NCBI RefSeq assembly: GCF_024437735.1 | Contig: NZ_JANFQO010000010.1 | Coordinates: 145,496 to 209,495 of the forward strand | Origin: Tahibacter harae | GTDB taxonomy: Bacteria; Pseudomonadota; Gammaproteobacteria; Xanthomonadales; Rhodanobacteraceae | Length of the DNA stretch: 64,000 nucleotides | Direction: 5' to 3' | Part shown: positions 43,157 through 52,618 of the stretch, piece by piece | How positions within the stretch are numbered: position 1 is the first letter of the stretch | Layout of the letters: each line of letters opens with the position of its first letter | The notes under the pieces: model-generated | What the model was told of the DNA's origin: nothing | Database searches by the model: none | Seen by the model: only the letters and a program-made list of their open reading frames with translations | Made by a program: the position numbers and the translations under genes

Positions 43157-44278
43157 TCAGCGCCGCGGCGCCGTGCGCGGCAGCTGCAGCGCGAACACGC
43201 TGCGGCCGTCCTCGTTGTAGGCGCGGATCTCGCCGCCGTGGGCGTCGACGATCTGCTTGACGATGTACAGGCCCAGCCCCAGCCCTTCGCCCCGGCTGCG
43301 CAGGCGGCCGCCGCGGAACGGCGTGAACAGGCTGCCCAGCACGTCCTCGGCGATGCTGCCGGCGTTGCTGACGCGGATGCCGATATGCTCGGGCGCGGAA
43401 CCGTCCAGATGCAGCTGTATGGGGGCGCCGGCCTCGCCGTGTTCCACCGCGTTGCCGATCAGGTTGTTCAGCACCTGCTCCAGGCGGTCGCTGTCCCAGC
43501 AGCCGCGCAGGCTGCCGGTGCAGTGCAATTCCAGCGCACAGACCGGCTTGAGCTGCTCGCGGTCGGCCTGCAGGCGGCGGGCGATGATTTCCAGATCGGC
43601 CTCTTCCGGATTGATGGCGATGCCGCCGGCCAGGCGCGCCCGCGCCAGATCCAGCAAATCAGCGATCATGCGGTTCATGCGCCAGCCGGTGGACACGATC
43701 AGCTCGGCGCTGTTGCGCGTGGACGGATCGGCTGAGCGCTGCAGCACCGAGCCGGCGAAGATCATCGCGCTGAGCGGATTGCGCAGGTCGTGCCCCAGCA
43801 CCGCGACGAACATCTCGTTGAGCTGCAGCGTGCGCGTGCGCTGTTCCAGCTCGTAGGCCAGCTGGCGCTTCTGCCGGTACAGCTGGAAGAACACCTCGGC
43901 CTTGCTGCGCAGCACGTAGGGCTCGATCGGCTTGTGCAGGAAATCCACCGCGCCGGAGCCGTAGCCGCGGAACTGGCGGCGCGCATCGGACAGGCCGGCG
44001 GTGAGGAAAATGATGGGCACGTGGCGGGTGCGTTCGCTGCCGCGCATGAGTTCGGCCAGCTCGAAGCCGTCCATCTCCGGCATCTGCACATCGAGCAGAG
44101 CCAGGGCTACGTCGTGGACCAGCAGCAGCTCCAGCGCCTGCGCGCCGCTGCGCGCCAGCAGCAGTTCCACGCCGGGCCCCTGCAGCAGGGCCGACAGGGC
44201 GAGCAGGTTTTCCTCCAGATCATCCACCAGCAGGCATTTGACAGTCTCCTGCTCGCGCGGCGCTTCGGCCAGGTTCAT
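43157..44278 (-). CDS. response regulator-histidine kinase
   Basis: 373 residues. A receiver domain at 1-130 (VDD, phospho-acceptor Asp in LALLDVQMPEMDG, HKPIE Lys) is joined to a HisKA (LGHDLRNPLSAM) and HATPase_c with N (IGNAVEH), a G1/F region and GLGLGLYIVKQI G2. The order receiver-kinase lets an upstream kinase phosphorylate it. It lacks its own sensor or transmembrane helix. It is the last gene of the minus-strand signalling operon and overlaps the CheB start. Confidence 0.95.
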   Translation of the reverse strand: MNLAEAPREQETVKCLLVDDLEENLLALSALLQGPGVELLLARSGAQALELLLVHDVALALLDVQMPEMDGFELAELMRGSERTRHVPIIFLTAGLSDARRQFRGYGSGAVDFLHKPIEPYVLRSKAEVFFQLYRQKRQLAYELEQRTRTLQLNEMFVAVLGHDLRNPLSAMIFAGSVLQRSADPSTRNSAELIVSTGWRMNRMIADLLDLARARLAGGIAINPEEADLEIIARRLQADREQLKPVCALELHCTGSLRGCWDSDRLEQVLNNLIGNAVEHGEAGAPIQLHLDGSAPEHIGIRVSNAGSIAEDVLGSLFTPFRGGRLRSRGEGLGLGLYIVKQIVDAHGGEIRAYNEDGRSVFALQLPRTAPRR

Positions 44279-44868
44279 GCGGAACTCCGCGGCAGTTGCC
44301 GGAACAGGCTCATGATGTCTTCCAGGGTCAGTACGAAATCGGCGCTGGTGCGCTGCAAGGCGGATGCCGGCATCTGCGGCACGCTCGCGTCCGCCGGCAG
44401 CTGCACCACGCAGCAGCCGCCGGCGCGCTGCACCGCGGCCAGGCCTTCGGCGCCGTCGGCGCCGGCGCCGGTGAGGATCACCGCGAGCAGGCGCGGGCCA
44501 TACAGCGCGGCGGCGGACTCAAACAGCACGGTAATCGACGGACGCGAATATTCCACCGGCTCGTCCATGGACAGGGCCAGCTGCGGTCCGCTGTCGAGCA
44601 GCAGGTGATAGTTGGGCGGCGCTACATAGACCGTGCCGGGCAGCACTGGATCCTTGTCCAGCACCTCGCGCACGGGCAGCGCGCAGACGCGGCCGAAGAT
44701 CTCGGCCAGCAGGCTGCCGCGCCCGCGCGGCAGGTGCAGCACCACGAACACGCTGGCGGCCAGGCCCGCCGGCAGCGCCGGCAGCAGGCGCCTGAGCGCT
44801 TCCACCCCGCCGCTGGATGCGCCTATCACCACGGCCTCGATCGCCGCAGGCAGCGTGAGGCCGCTCAT
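44275..44868 (-). CDS. CheB-type methylesterase catalytic domain without receiver
   Basis: 197 residues containing only the CheB catalytic domain. The triad is Ser18 in IGASSGG, His45 in VLHLPRG and Asp138 in GAGADGAEGL. The usual N-terminal receiver is absent, so activity must be set another way, perhaps by the adjacent kinases. In chemotaxis CheB demethylates or deamidates receptor glutamates; no chemoreceptor gene is in this window. It overlaps the CheR gene by 4 bases at its start and the receiver-kinase by 4 at its end. Confidence 0.95.
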   Translation of the reverse strand: MSGLTLPAAIEAVVIGASSGGVEALRRLLPALPAGLAASVFVVLHLPRGRGSLLAEIFGRVCALPVREVLDKDPVLPGTVYVAPPNYHLLLDSGPQLALSMDEPVEYSRPSITVLFESAAALYGPRLLAVILTGAGADGAEGLAAVQRAGGCCVVQLPADASVPQMPASALQRTSADFVLTLEDIMSLFRQLPRSSA

Positions 44869-45707
44869 GCCCGGTCCACCTTCTGGTAGATGCGGTCCTC
44901 GCGCGCGACTTCGACGAAAGCATCGGCGTGGCTGGAGAAGCGCAGCGACTCGCGCAGGCCTATGCCGAGAAACCCCTTGCGGCATAGCGCTTCGTGGAAC
45001 AGGTCCAGGGCGCGGCTCTGCAGCGCGCGGTCGAAATAGATCAGCACATTGCGGCAGGACACCAGCTGCACTTCGGCGAACACGCTGTCGGTGGCCAGGC
45101 TGTGGTCGGAGAACACAATGTTGCGGCGCAGGCTCTTGTCCAGGATCGCCCGGCCGTAGGCGGCGGAGTAATAGTCCGACAGCGAGGAACGCCCGCCGGA
45201 ACGGCGGTGGTTCTCGGTGTATTCCGGCACCTTGGCCGCATCGTAGATCCCGGCCTCGGCCTTGCGCAGGGCGTTCGGGTTGATGTCGGTGGCATAGATC
45301 AGGCTGCGTTCGAGCAGGCCTTCCTCGCGCAGCAGGATGGCCATGGAATAGGCTTCCTCGCCAGTGCTGCAGCCGGCGACCCAGATCTTCAGCGAGGGAT
45401 AGGTGCGCAGCAGCGGCACCACTTTCTCGCGCAGGGCGAGGAAATAGCCCGGATCGCGGAACATCTCGCTGACCTGCACGGTGAGGTATTCCAGCAGTTC
45501 CCCGAACACCGCCGCCTCGTGCAGCACGCGGCTCTGCAGCTGCGACAGCGTGGCGCAGCCGAAGTGATGCAGCGCCGCTTTCAGGCGCCGGCGCAGCGAG
45601 GCGCGCGCATAGCCGCGGAAATCGTAGTGGTAGGTGTGGTAGATCGCCTCCACCAGCAGGTTCAGCTCGATATCGCCGACCGCGCCGTCGTCGCCCTCGC
45701 CCTTCAT
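44865..45707 (-). CDS. CheR-type protein-glutamate methyltransferase
   Basis: 280 residues from MKGEGDDGAVG. The N-terminal helical domain (YHTYHYDFRGYARASLRRRL) precedes the SAM-binding Rossmann domain with VAGCSTGEEAYSMA, YATDINPNALRKA, LVSCRNVLIYF and LGIGLRESL. It methylates glutamates, possibly on the neighbouring hybrid kinase or on unseen receptors. The ATG overlaps the hybrid-kinase stop by 4 bases, and I prefer it over a longer upstream start. Confidence 0.95.
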   Translation of the reverse strand: MKGEGDDGAVGDIELNLLVEAIYHTYHYDFRGYARASLRRRLKAALHHFGCATLSQLQSRVLHEAAVFGELLEYLTVQVSEMFRDPGYFLALREKVVPLLRTYPSLKIWVAGCSTGEEAYSMAILLREEGLLERSLIYATDINPNALRKAEAGIYDAAKVPEYTENHRRSGGRSSLSDYYSAAYGRAILDKSLRRNIVFSDHSLATDSVFAEVQLVSCRNVLIYFDRALQSRALDLFHEALCRKGFLGIGLRESLRFSSHADAFVEVAREDRIYQKVDRA

Positions 45708-48700
45708 CGCGGCATCCACACCCGCACCAGCGACACCAGCTTGTCCACGTCCAGCGGCTTGGCGATGTAGTCGCTGGCGCCGGCGGCGAGGCACTTCTCA
45801 TGATCGTCCTTCATCGCCTTGGCGGTCAGCGCGATGATGGGCAGCTTGCGCCACTGCGGCTGCTCGCGGATGCGGCGCATCGCGGTAAAGCCGTCCATCT
45901 CCGGCATCATGATGTCCATGAGCACCAGGTCTATGGCCTGGTCGGCGGATTGCTCGGCGCGCTGCAGCGCCTCCAGCGCCTCGCGCCCGTTGCGCGCGAT
46001 CTCGATGCGGGCGCCCTTGGGCTCCAGCACGCTGGAGACGGCGAAGATATTGCGCACGTCGTCCTCCACCACCAGGATGCGGCGGCCCTCCAGCACGGTA
46101 TCGCGGTCGCGTGCGGCCTTGAGCATGCGCTGCTGGTCCGGCGGCAGGCTGGATTCCATCTGGTGCAGGAACAGGGTGACCTCGTCCAGCAGGCGTTCGG
46201 GCGAGCGTGCGTCCTTGATGATGATGGACTTGGAGAAGCGCCGCAGCGCCTGTTCCTCGTCGCGGCCCAGGGCGCGGCCGGTGTAGACGATGACCGGCGG
46301 GAAGGCCACGTCCTCGCTCGCCGCCATCTGCTGCAGCAGGTCGAAGCCGCTCATGTCGGGCAGGTTGAGGTCCAGCACCATGCAGTCGAAGGTGGACGAT
46401 TGCAGCGCCGCCAGCGCGCCCTGGGCCGAATCCACGCCGACGATGGTCACATCGTCGGCGCCCAGCAGCCGGCGCACGCTTTCCAGCTGCACCACGTTGT
46501 CCTCGACCACCAGCACGCTGCGGATGCGGCTGGCGCTCTTGGCCTCCATCTGGCGCAGGGCCTCGACCAGCTGCGCACGCAGCACCGGCTTGACCGCGTA
46601 GCCGAAGGCGCCGCGCTCCAGCGCCTGCTGGGCGTAGTCGGCGACCGAGATCACGTGCACCGGGATATGCCGCGTGCGCGGATCGCGCTTGAGCTGGTCC
46701 AGTACGCCCAGGCCGGACTGGTCCGGCAGGTTGATGTCCAGCAGTATCGCCAGCGGCAGGTGGCGCGCGGCGCAGGCCAGCCCGTCGCCGCCGTCGTGGG
46801 CGACCACGCAGGCGAAGCCCATCTCGTGGGCCACGTCGCGCAGGATCGTGGCGAAGGCGACGTCGTCCTCGATCACGAGCACGCAGCGGCCGTCGCCGGA
46901 CAGGCGCACGCGGTCGTCGTCGATGGCCGCGGCAGCCGGCGGCGCGCTGTCGCGCACGGCGCGGCGCAGCGTGGGCGTGCCCGGCACGCGCTCGGCGGGT
47001 TCGGCCGCGCCGGTAAGCGGCAGGCTGAGGGTGAACACGCTGCCCTGCCCCGGCCGGCTGCGCAAGGTGATGTTGCCGCCAAGCAGGCGCGCCAGATCGC
47101 GCGAGATGGACAGGCCCAGGCCGGTGCCGCCGTACTTGCGGTGCATGCTGCCATCGGCCTGGCGGAAGGCCTCGAAGATCACTTCCTGCTGCGCTTCGGC
47201 GATGCCGATGCCGGTGTCGTGCACGGCGAAGTCGATGCGCGCTTCGCTGTCGCTGGACACGCGCAGGGCCACTTCGCCGCGGTCGGTGAATTTCAGCGCG
47301 TTGGACAGCAGGTTGCGCAGGATCTGGCCCAGGCGCAGCGGATCGGTTTGGAATTCCGCCGGCACGCCGGGCTCGATCTCGCACAGCAGGCGCAGGCCTT
47401 TTTCCTGCGCCAGCGGCCGCAGGGTACGCACCAGCGCATCGGTGGTGGCGGCGATGCTGGTTTTCTCGCGGCTGATCTCGACCCGGCCGGATTCGATCTT
47501 GGCCAGGTCCAGCACGTCGTTGATGATGGCGAGCAGGTCGCGCCCGGCGGAGGAAATGGTCTGGGCGAACTTGATCTGTTCCTCGGTCAGGTTGCCGCTC
47601 TTGTTGTCCTCCAGCAGCTTGGCCAGGATCAGGGTGGAATTCAGCGGCGTACGCAGCTCGTGGCTCATGTTGGCCAGGAACTCGCTCTTGTAGCTGTTGC
47701 TGCGCTCCAGTTCCGCCGCCTTGTCGATCAGCACGATCTGCGAGCGCGCCAGTTCGTCGCGCTGGCGCTCCAGCTGCTGCGCCTGTTCCTCCAGCTGTAC
47801 ATTGCTTTGTTCCAGCTCGGCCTGCTGGTTCTCCAGCTGCAGGCGCGAGGCGCGCAGTGCATTGCTCTGTTCTTCCAGTTCCTCGTTGCTGACGCGCAGT
47901 TCCTCCTGCTGCGTCTGCAGTTCCTCGGCCTGCTGCTGGGTCTCTTCCAGCAGCTCGAGCACGCGCGCACGGTCCTTGGCGGTGCGCAAGGCGACGCCGA
48001 AGGCTTCGCTCACGCGCCGCAGCAGCTCCAGCTCCGCCGGCTGCACCGGCCGCAGGAAACCCAGCTCGATCGCGCCGTGCACCACGCCGTCGACCTGGGC
48101 GGGCAGGATCACCACTTCGCGCACGTCGCCGCGGCCGCTGCCCGAATCCAGCGCCAGATAGCCCGGCGGCAGGTCGCGCACATGCAGCAGCCGCGCCTCC
48201 TTGATCGCCTGGCCGACCAGCCCCTGGCCGGCGCGCACCTCCGCGCCGCCGTCGGGGCTGAGCGCATGCCCGGCCACCGGCACATGGCGGCTACCGCCCG
48301 GCGCCACGTAGGCCACGCCTATGGGTGCCTCCAGCCGGCGGGCGAGGAAGGCCAGCGCGTTCTCGCCCAGCGCCTGCAGGCCCTGCTCGCCCCACAGGCG
48401 CCGGTTGAAGCCAGCCAGGCCGGCGCGCAGCCAGGTCTCGGTCTCGCGCAGACGGTAGTCGCGCGAGGTCATGTAGGCGGCAAAGAGAATCAGCACGAAC
48501 AACAGCAGCGCGCCACCCAGGGTGACGTAGACGGTGCGCTCCGACGCGGCGTTCCATTCCATCTCGCGCTGCTGCAGCGTAAGCAGTTCCATCTGTTCCA
48601 TCTGCGCGATCAGCTCGCGCAGGCGGTCCATGAGGGCGCGACCGCGCGTGGTGCGCACCAGCACCAGCGCGCCGTCGCTGTCGCCGGACTGGCGCAGCGC

Positions 48701-49123
48701 TATGGTCTGTTCCAGCTCATCCAGCTTCTGCCGCACCAGATCGGCCACCTGGCCGGCGCGCCGGCTCTGTTCGGGGCTGGCCTCGACCAGCCTGCGCAGC
48801 GTGTCCAGCTGCGTGCCCAGGGTCGACTTGGCGCTGAGAAAGGGGCCGAGGTAATCCGCTTCGCCGGTAAGCAGGTAGCCGCGCTGGCCGGTCTCCGCAT
48901 CTTTCATCGTGGAAGCCAGCTGGCGCAGTTCCTCCAGCACCTGCTGGGTGGCCTGGGCGCGCAGCGAGGTCGTCGTGCGTTCTGCCAGTGCATCGTAGGA
49001 CAGCCATGCAATCAGCACGACAGCGCAGACCGCCGCCACGAAACATAGGCCGGCGCGCAGAGGCAGCAGCGGCAGCGCGCGCAGCGAGCGCAGTTCGTCG
49101 GACGGCTCCGGGGTGTTGCTCAT
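45704..49123 (-). CDS. hybrid sensor histidine kinase (CHASE3-GAF-HisKA-HATPase-Rec3)
   Basis: 1139 residues. TM1 lies at 25-45, followed by a CHASE3 periplasmic domain (LASTMKDAETGQRGYLLTGEADYL) and TM2 near 200-220. A GAF domain (about 235-395) and a long Gln/Glu coiled coil (395-500) precede HisKA with NMSHELRTPLNS and a HATPase with NALKF, DTGIGI and GGTGLGLSI. Three receivers follow, each with a phospho-acceptor Asp (LLDINLPDQSG, MVLDLNLPDMSG, LVLMDIMMPEMDG). It heads the operon with CheR, CheB and the receiver-kinase, forming a multistep relay. Confidence 0.96.
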   Translation of the reverse strand: MSNTPEPSDELRSLRALPLLPLRAGLCFVAAVCAVVLIAWLSYDALAERTTTSLRAQATQQVLEELRQLASTMKDAETGQRGYLLTGEADYLGPFLSAKSTLGTQLDTLRRLVEASPEQSRRAGQVADLVRQKLDELEQTIALRQSGDSDGALVLVRTTRGRALMDRLRELIAQMEQMELLTLQQREMEWNAASERTVYVTLGGALLLFVLILFAAYMTSRDYRLRETETWLRAGLAGFNRRLWGEQGLQALGENALAFLARRLEAPIGVAYVAPGGSRHVPVAGHALSPDGGAEVRAGQGLVGQAIKEARLLHVRDLPPGYLALDSGSGRGDVREVVILPAQVDGVVHGAIELGFLRPVQPAELELLRRVSEAFGVALRTAKDRARVLELLEETQQQAEELQTQQEELRVSNEELEEQSNALRASRLQLENQQAELEQSNVQLEEQAQQLERQRDELARSQIVLIDKAAELERSNSYKSEFLANMSHELRTPLNSTLILAKLLEDNKSGNLTEEQIKFAQTISSAGRDLLAIINDVLDLAKIESGRVEISREKTSIAATTDALVRTLRPLAQEKGLRLLCEIEPGVPAEFQTDPLRLGQILRNLLSNALKFTDRGEVALRVSSDSEARIDFAVHDTGIGIAEAQQEVIFEAFRQADGSMHRKYGGTGLGLSISRDLARLLGGNITLRSRPGQGSVFTLSLPLTGAAEPAERVPGTPTLRRAVRDSAPPAAAAIDDDRVRLSGDGRCVLVIEDDVAFATILRDVAHEMGFACVVAHDGGDGLACAARHLPLAILLDINLPDQSGLGVLDQLKRDPRTRHIPVHVISVADYAQQALERGAFGYAVKPVLRAQLVEALRQMEAKSASRIRSVLVVEDNVVQLESVRRLLGADDVTIVGVDSAQGALAALQSSTFDCMVLDLNLPDMSGFDLLQQMAASEDVAFPPVIVYTGRALGRDEEQALRRFSKSIIIKDARSPERLLDEVTLFLHQMESSLPPDQQRMLKAARDRDTVLEGRRILVVEDDVRNIFAVSSVLEPKGARIEIARNGREALEALQRAEQSADQAIDLVLMDIMMPEMDGFTAMRRIREQPQWRKLPIIALTAKAMKDDHEKCLAAGASDYIAKPLDVDKLVSLVRVWMPR

Positions 49124-49180
49124 GCATGGTCCAATGGCAGGGAGGATCGCCGCGCGGCCGGGCGGCCGGCGGCAGTCGCC

Positions 49181-49191
49181 TTTCTAGCAAC
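49181..49191 (-). promoter_or_regulatory. candidate promoter of the histidine-kinase operon
   Basis: Read on the minus strand this is GTTGCTAGAAA, an extended -10-like element (TG-n-TAGAAA) about 58 bases before the kinase ATG. It shares the 10-mer GTTGCTAGAA with the region upstream of the GGDEF gene (40471-40480). No -35 is clear. Confidence 0.35.
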
Positions 49192-49339
49192 GTACCCTTT
49201 CGAATGCCACCCCTAAATCATGTCCCGCGCCGGCGATCCTGCATCACGCGGCCTGCCATTCTGCGCGGCCGCGCGTGATCCCGCGGTGGAAAGCGCGGAG
49301 GGCTCAATTCACATCGATCCGCTCCGCGCTTCCAGGTCT

Positions 49340-49735
49340 TCATTCCCGGCCCGGGGTCCCCATGCGGCTGCTGTCGGAATAGCTGCGTTCCGGACGGCTG
49401 CTGCGCTTGGATTCCTCTTCCGCCGCGGCGCGCGCCGCCAGGGCGCGCCGGTGCGCATTGCCGCGGGCCTCGCCGCCGCGGCGGCCGATCTCGGCCATGT
49501 GTTCGCGGTTCTGGCTCACCGCCTCGCCGCCCTTGCGGCCGGCCTCGCGCGCTTCTTCGGAGGTGAATTCATGTGCCGTGCCGCGGGCGTGGGCCGCGCG
49601 TCCGCCTTCACTGGCGATGGCGCGCTGACGGCCTTCGTCCATGGAGGCGAAGCCGCGCCGGCTGGTACCGCTGCGGGGCTTGGCATCAGCGTTGTCCAGG
49701 GGCTGGTTGGAACCTGCTTGCTCGTCTCGATTCAT
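49340..49735 (-). CDS. KGG-domain stress-induced protein
   Basis: 131 residues, very hydrophilic, from MNRDEQAGSN after GGAGAG. It contains KGG-type repeats: RRGFASMDEGRQRAIASEGGRAAH, SEEAREAGRKGGEAVSQNREHMAEIGRRGGEARG. These are seen in general stress and desiccation proteins such as GsiB relatives and are thought to protect macromolecules (family knowledge). No enzymatic motif is present. It lies upstream of the NtrC-type regulator and divergent from it, with a large 669-base gap between. Confidence 0.9.
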   Translation of the reverse strand: MNRDEQAGSNQPLDNADAKPRSGTSRRGFASMDEGRQRAIASEGGRAAHARGTAHEFTSEEAREAGRKGGEAVSQNREHMAEIGRRGGEARGNAHRRALAARAAAEEESKRSSRPERSYSDSSRMGTPGRE

Positions 49736-50404
49736 TTGCTTTCTCTCCAGGTGACACAAACATCTTCCCCCCTGCTGCAGCCGCCCATCGTGTATGCGGA
49801 AGATGTTGGAATAAACAGACGGCATGGAATGCACCGCAACGAACGTGCCAACCGCGCTCTGCGTTGCGCTTATCAAAGACTTCACGCCTGCCTAACTTCA
49901 TATCTGCGGCGTGTCCGCGCAACTGAACAAAACTCCCGGTGTGTACCGACAACATCCGCTGGTTTGTCCGTATTGTCCAGCGCACTGCGCGTCAAGATTC
50001 CATAAAAAGATACTAGTACACATACAATCCGGCCGGTGCCGCACCGGTCCGCACCGGAAAACTGCTCAACGGCACGCGCATCTTCAACCCGGCCGCGCCA
50101 TCGTCCCGTGAAGCCGCCGCAGGCCGCCTGTCCACGACGGGAGTGCCTCCCTGCGGCAAGGCCCGCGGCGGCGCGGCGGCATCAAAATTCACCGCGTCCC
50201 AAATTCATGCGCCGTCGCTGCCGATTTTTCAGGCACGGCCCGCGGCGCCAACATGGTTTGCAATTCACGGCCTGTCCCGTGCGGAAAATTTGCCTTCCCA
50301 TACACGTCTCTGTAAGTTTTTCACTGTTTATTTGGGGTGGATGAAACTTAAGATCACGACAGTGAATCATTCGTCATTCCGGATATCGGCGCAGAGGCTT
50401 TGCC
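49736..50404. other. 669-base divergent intergenic region
   Basis: It separates the KGG gene (minus) from the NtrC-type regulator gene (plus). The right half (about 50200-50400) is markedly more AT-rich than the average here, which fits a promoter region. No sigma-54 GG-N10-GC element of good quality is visible. No gene or structured RNA could be supported. Confidence 0.5.
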
Positions 50405-51739
50405 ATGGAAACTTCCGCTAATCCTTCGCTGCTTATCGTGGATGACGATGTCAGTTTTGTGCGTGCCGCCGCGGAAATTGCGCGCAGCATTCCCTTCGAC
50501 ATCACCGTCGCCGGCACGCTGCAGCAGGCCGAGACCTGGCTGCGGCGCGAGCGCTTCGACCTGGCCATGATCGATCTGTCCCTGCCCGACGGCTCGGGCC
50601 TGGACCTGATTCCCGCGTGCAGCGAGAACGGCACGGAAGTGGTGCTGGTCACCGGCTATCCGACGGTGGAATCCGCGGTGCAGGCCTGCCGCACCTCGCT
50701 GCTGGACTATCTGATCAAGCCGATCGAACCCTCGCGCTACCGGGCTCTGCTGGAACGCGCGGCGCAGCGCCGCGCCCTGCCCCTGCCGGTGCTCGACGGC
50801 GGCTGGCACGGCCTGGTCGGTGCATCGGACGCCACGGCCCAGCTCGTCACGCAACTGCGCCGCGTGAGTCCCACCGATGCCTCGGTACTGATCCAGGGCG
50901 ACAGCGGCGTGGGCAAGGAAATGACCGCCCGCGCCATCCACGCCGAGAGCGGCCGCAGCGGGCCCTTCATCGCCTTCAACTGCGGCGCGGCCGCACCGGA
51001 TCTGCTCGCCGGCCTGCTGTTCGGCCAGGAGCATGACGCCGGCGGCAGCCGCCACGCCGGCTGCTTCGAGCAGGCCGCTGGCGGCACGCTGTTCCTGGAC
51101 GAAGTCGCCGAACTGCCGGCACCGCTGCAGGTCGATCTGCTGCAGGTGCTGGAAAGCCGCCGCCTGCGCCGCACCGGCGGCAACCAGGAGGTGGCCGTGG
51201 ATGCGCGCGTGGTCGCGGCGACCAATACGCCGATCAGCCGCGTCCTGGCCGACGGCAGGCTGCGCGAGGACCTGTTCTACCGCCTGGGCGAATTTCCCAT
51301 CGTGATCCCGCCGCTGCGCGAGCGGCCCGAGGACGTGACGCCGCTGGCCAACCTGTTCCTGGCACGGCTGAACGAACGCCACGGCGGGCGCAAGGCCTTC
51401 ACCGGCACGGCGCTGGAACAGCTGCGGCGCTTTCCCTGGCCGGGCAATGTGCGCGAACTGCGCAATGTGGTCGGGCGCGCCTACATCATGGCCGGCGGCG
51501 ATGTGATTTCCGATCCGCTGGGCCAGATCCGCGTCACCGCGCCGCTGGACGAGACGCCCAGCACGCTCACCGTCGCCGTGGGCACCACCTTCGAGGAAAT
51601 CGAGCGGCGCATGCTGATGAAAACGCTGGAATTCTTCAGCAACGACAAGACCAAGGCGGCGCGCGCGCTGGGCGTCAGCGTGAAGACCATCTACAACCAT
51701 CTGGCCAAGCACCAGCAGAACCCGGCCGAGACCGGCTGA
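50405..51739 (+). CDS. NtrC-type response regulator lacking the GAFTGA loop
   Basis: 444 residues. The receiver is at 1-120, with VDDD near residue 13, phospho-acceptor Asp57 in MIDLSLPDGSG and the LIKPIE lysine. The AAA+ domain spans about 140-375, with Walker A GDSGVGKE (165-172), Walker B GGTLFLDE and a sensor arginine in LREDLFYRL. The C-terminal Fis-type HTH is KTKAARALGVSVKTIYNHLAKH. Where sigma-54 activators carry GAFTGA, residues 209-222 read EHDAGGSRHAGCFE, so contact with sigma-54 is doubtful. It may act as a repressor or sigma-70 regulator. The ATG is clear. Confidence 0.92.
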   Translation: METSANPSLLIVDDDVSFVRAAAEIARSIPFDITVAGTLQQAETWLRRERFDLAMIDLSLPDGSGLDLIPACSENGTEVVLVTGYPTVESAVQACRTSLLDYLIKPIEPSRYRALLERAAQRRALPLPVLDGGWHGLVGASDATAQLVTQLRRVSPTDASVLIQGDSGVGKEMTARAIHAESGRSGPFIAFNCGAAAPDLLAGLLFGQEHDAGGSRHAGCFEQAAGGTLFLDEVAELPAPLQVDLLQVLESRRLRRTGGNQEVAVDARVVAATNTPISRVLADGRLREDLFYRLGEFPIVIPPLRERPEDVTPLANLFLARLNERHGGRKAFTGTALEQLRRFPWPGNVRELRNVVGRAYIMAGGDVISDPLGQIRVTAPLDETPSTLTVAVGTTFEEIERRMLMKTLEFFSNDKTKAARALGVSVKTIYNHLAKHQQNPAETG

Positions 51740-52003
51740 GCGGATACGGCGGCGGATGGCGCGCATGCAGGCGCAGCCCTGAAGATGTCGACCGCTTCCT
51801 GGAACGTGAGCCCCTGCTGGCGCGCGCAGGCACAGCCGCGAAGTCTGCATACGGCCGAGGCCGTCAAAGCGGCGGTACATCGCGCCGCTCCGCACGGCAT
51901 GACAATACGGCGCACGCGGCTGAAGCAGCCCGCATGTGCCACCGTGGCCGATCACTGCTGCACCCTGGCGCCGCGCCCCCGGCCGCGCCATGATCGCCGC
52001 GCC

Positions 52004-52618
52004 ATGGAATTCGATGCCGCGTTTCCGCTGCCCTCGACCGCCAGCCAGGCCACGGCCTTCCTGTACGTGCTGCCCTGCCACGGCGAAGACCTGCTCAAGC
52101 TGGGCCACAGCCGCGATCCGCTGGCGCGCATGCAGTCGCTGCATCCGCGCTTCTACGAATTCTTCGACCTGGACCAGGCCTTCGCCCTGGAAACCGAGAC
52201 CGTGCGCGAGGCACGCACGCTGGAAACCCGTTACGGCCGCGCCCTGGCCGAGCATTCGGCCGCGGCGCCGCTGACCGTGAATCCCGCCGCCGGCGGCCAT
52301 ACGGAGTGGTATCGCGGCGCCTATGCCGTACTCGCCGCACTGGCCCAGGCGCAGGCGGCAGCCGGATTCACCCTGCATGCGCCGCTGCGGCCCTGGCTGC
52401 GCCAGCGTCTGGCAGCCTCCGGCGAGCTGCTGTACGCCTGGACCCGCCTGCTCGACCCGCTGCACTTGCAGGCCCGCGGCCCCGATGCCCGCGCCAGCCC
52501 AGCCCAGCGCCGCGTCGCCGATGTGCTGGACGCCTACCGCAGCGAACAGCTGGACCTGGCGCGCTGGCTGCCGCCGGATGTACTGGACTGGCATGCGGCG
52601 GCGAGCTTGTGCCGTTGA
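52004..52618 (+). CDS. GIY-YIG nuclease family protein (T5orf172-like)
   Basis: 204 residues. The GIY-like strand is FLYVLPCHGEDLLKLGHSRDPLARM, with the YIG-equivalent LKLG and the catalytic-type Arg in PLARM. This is the short T5orf172/Mug113 form. The C-terminal 110 residues are helical (LLYAWTRLLDPLHL) without known function. I chose the ATG at 52004 over an in-frame start at 51785, as the extension is low-complexity. It lies 264 bases after the NtrC-type regulator, with no operon partner. Confidence 0.72.
   Translation: MEFDAAFPLPSTASQATAFLYVLPCHGEDLLKLGHSRDPLARMQSLHPRFYEFFDLDQAFALETETVREARTLETRYGRALAEHSAAAPLTVNPAAGGHTEWYRGAYAVLAALAQAQAAAGFTLHAPLRPWLRQRLAASGELLYAWTRLLDPLHLQARGPDARASPAQRRVADVLDAYRSEQLDLARWLPPDVLDWHAAASLCR

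Noticed and set aside
49736..49885. N-terminal extension of the KGG protein to 49885
   Set aside because: The ATG at 49735 has a GGAGAG ribosome binding site and the family-like sequence begins there.
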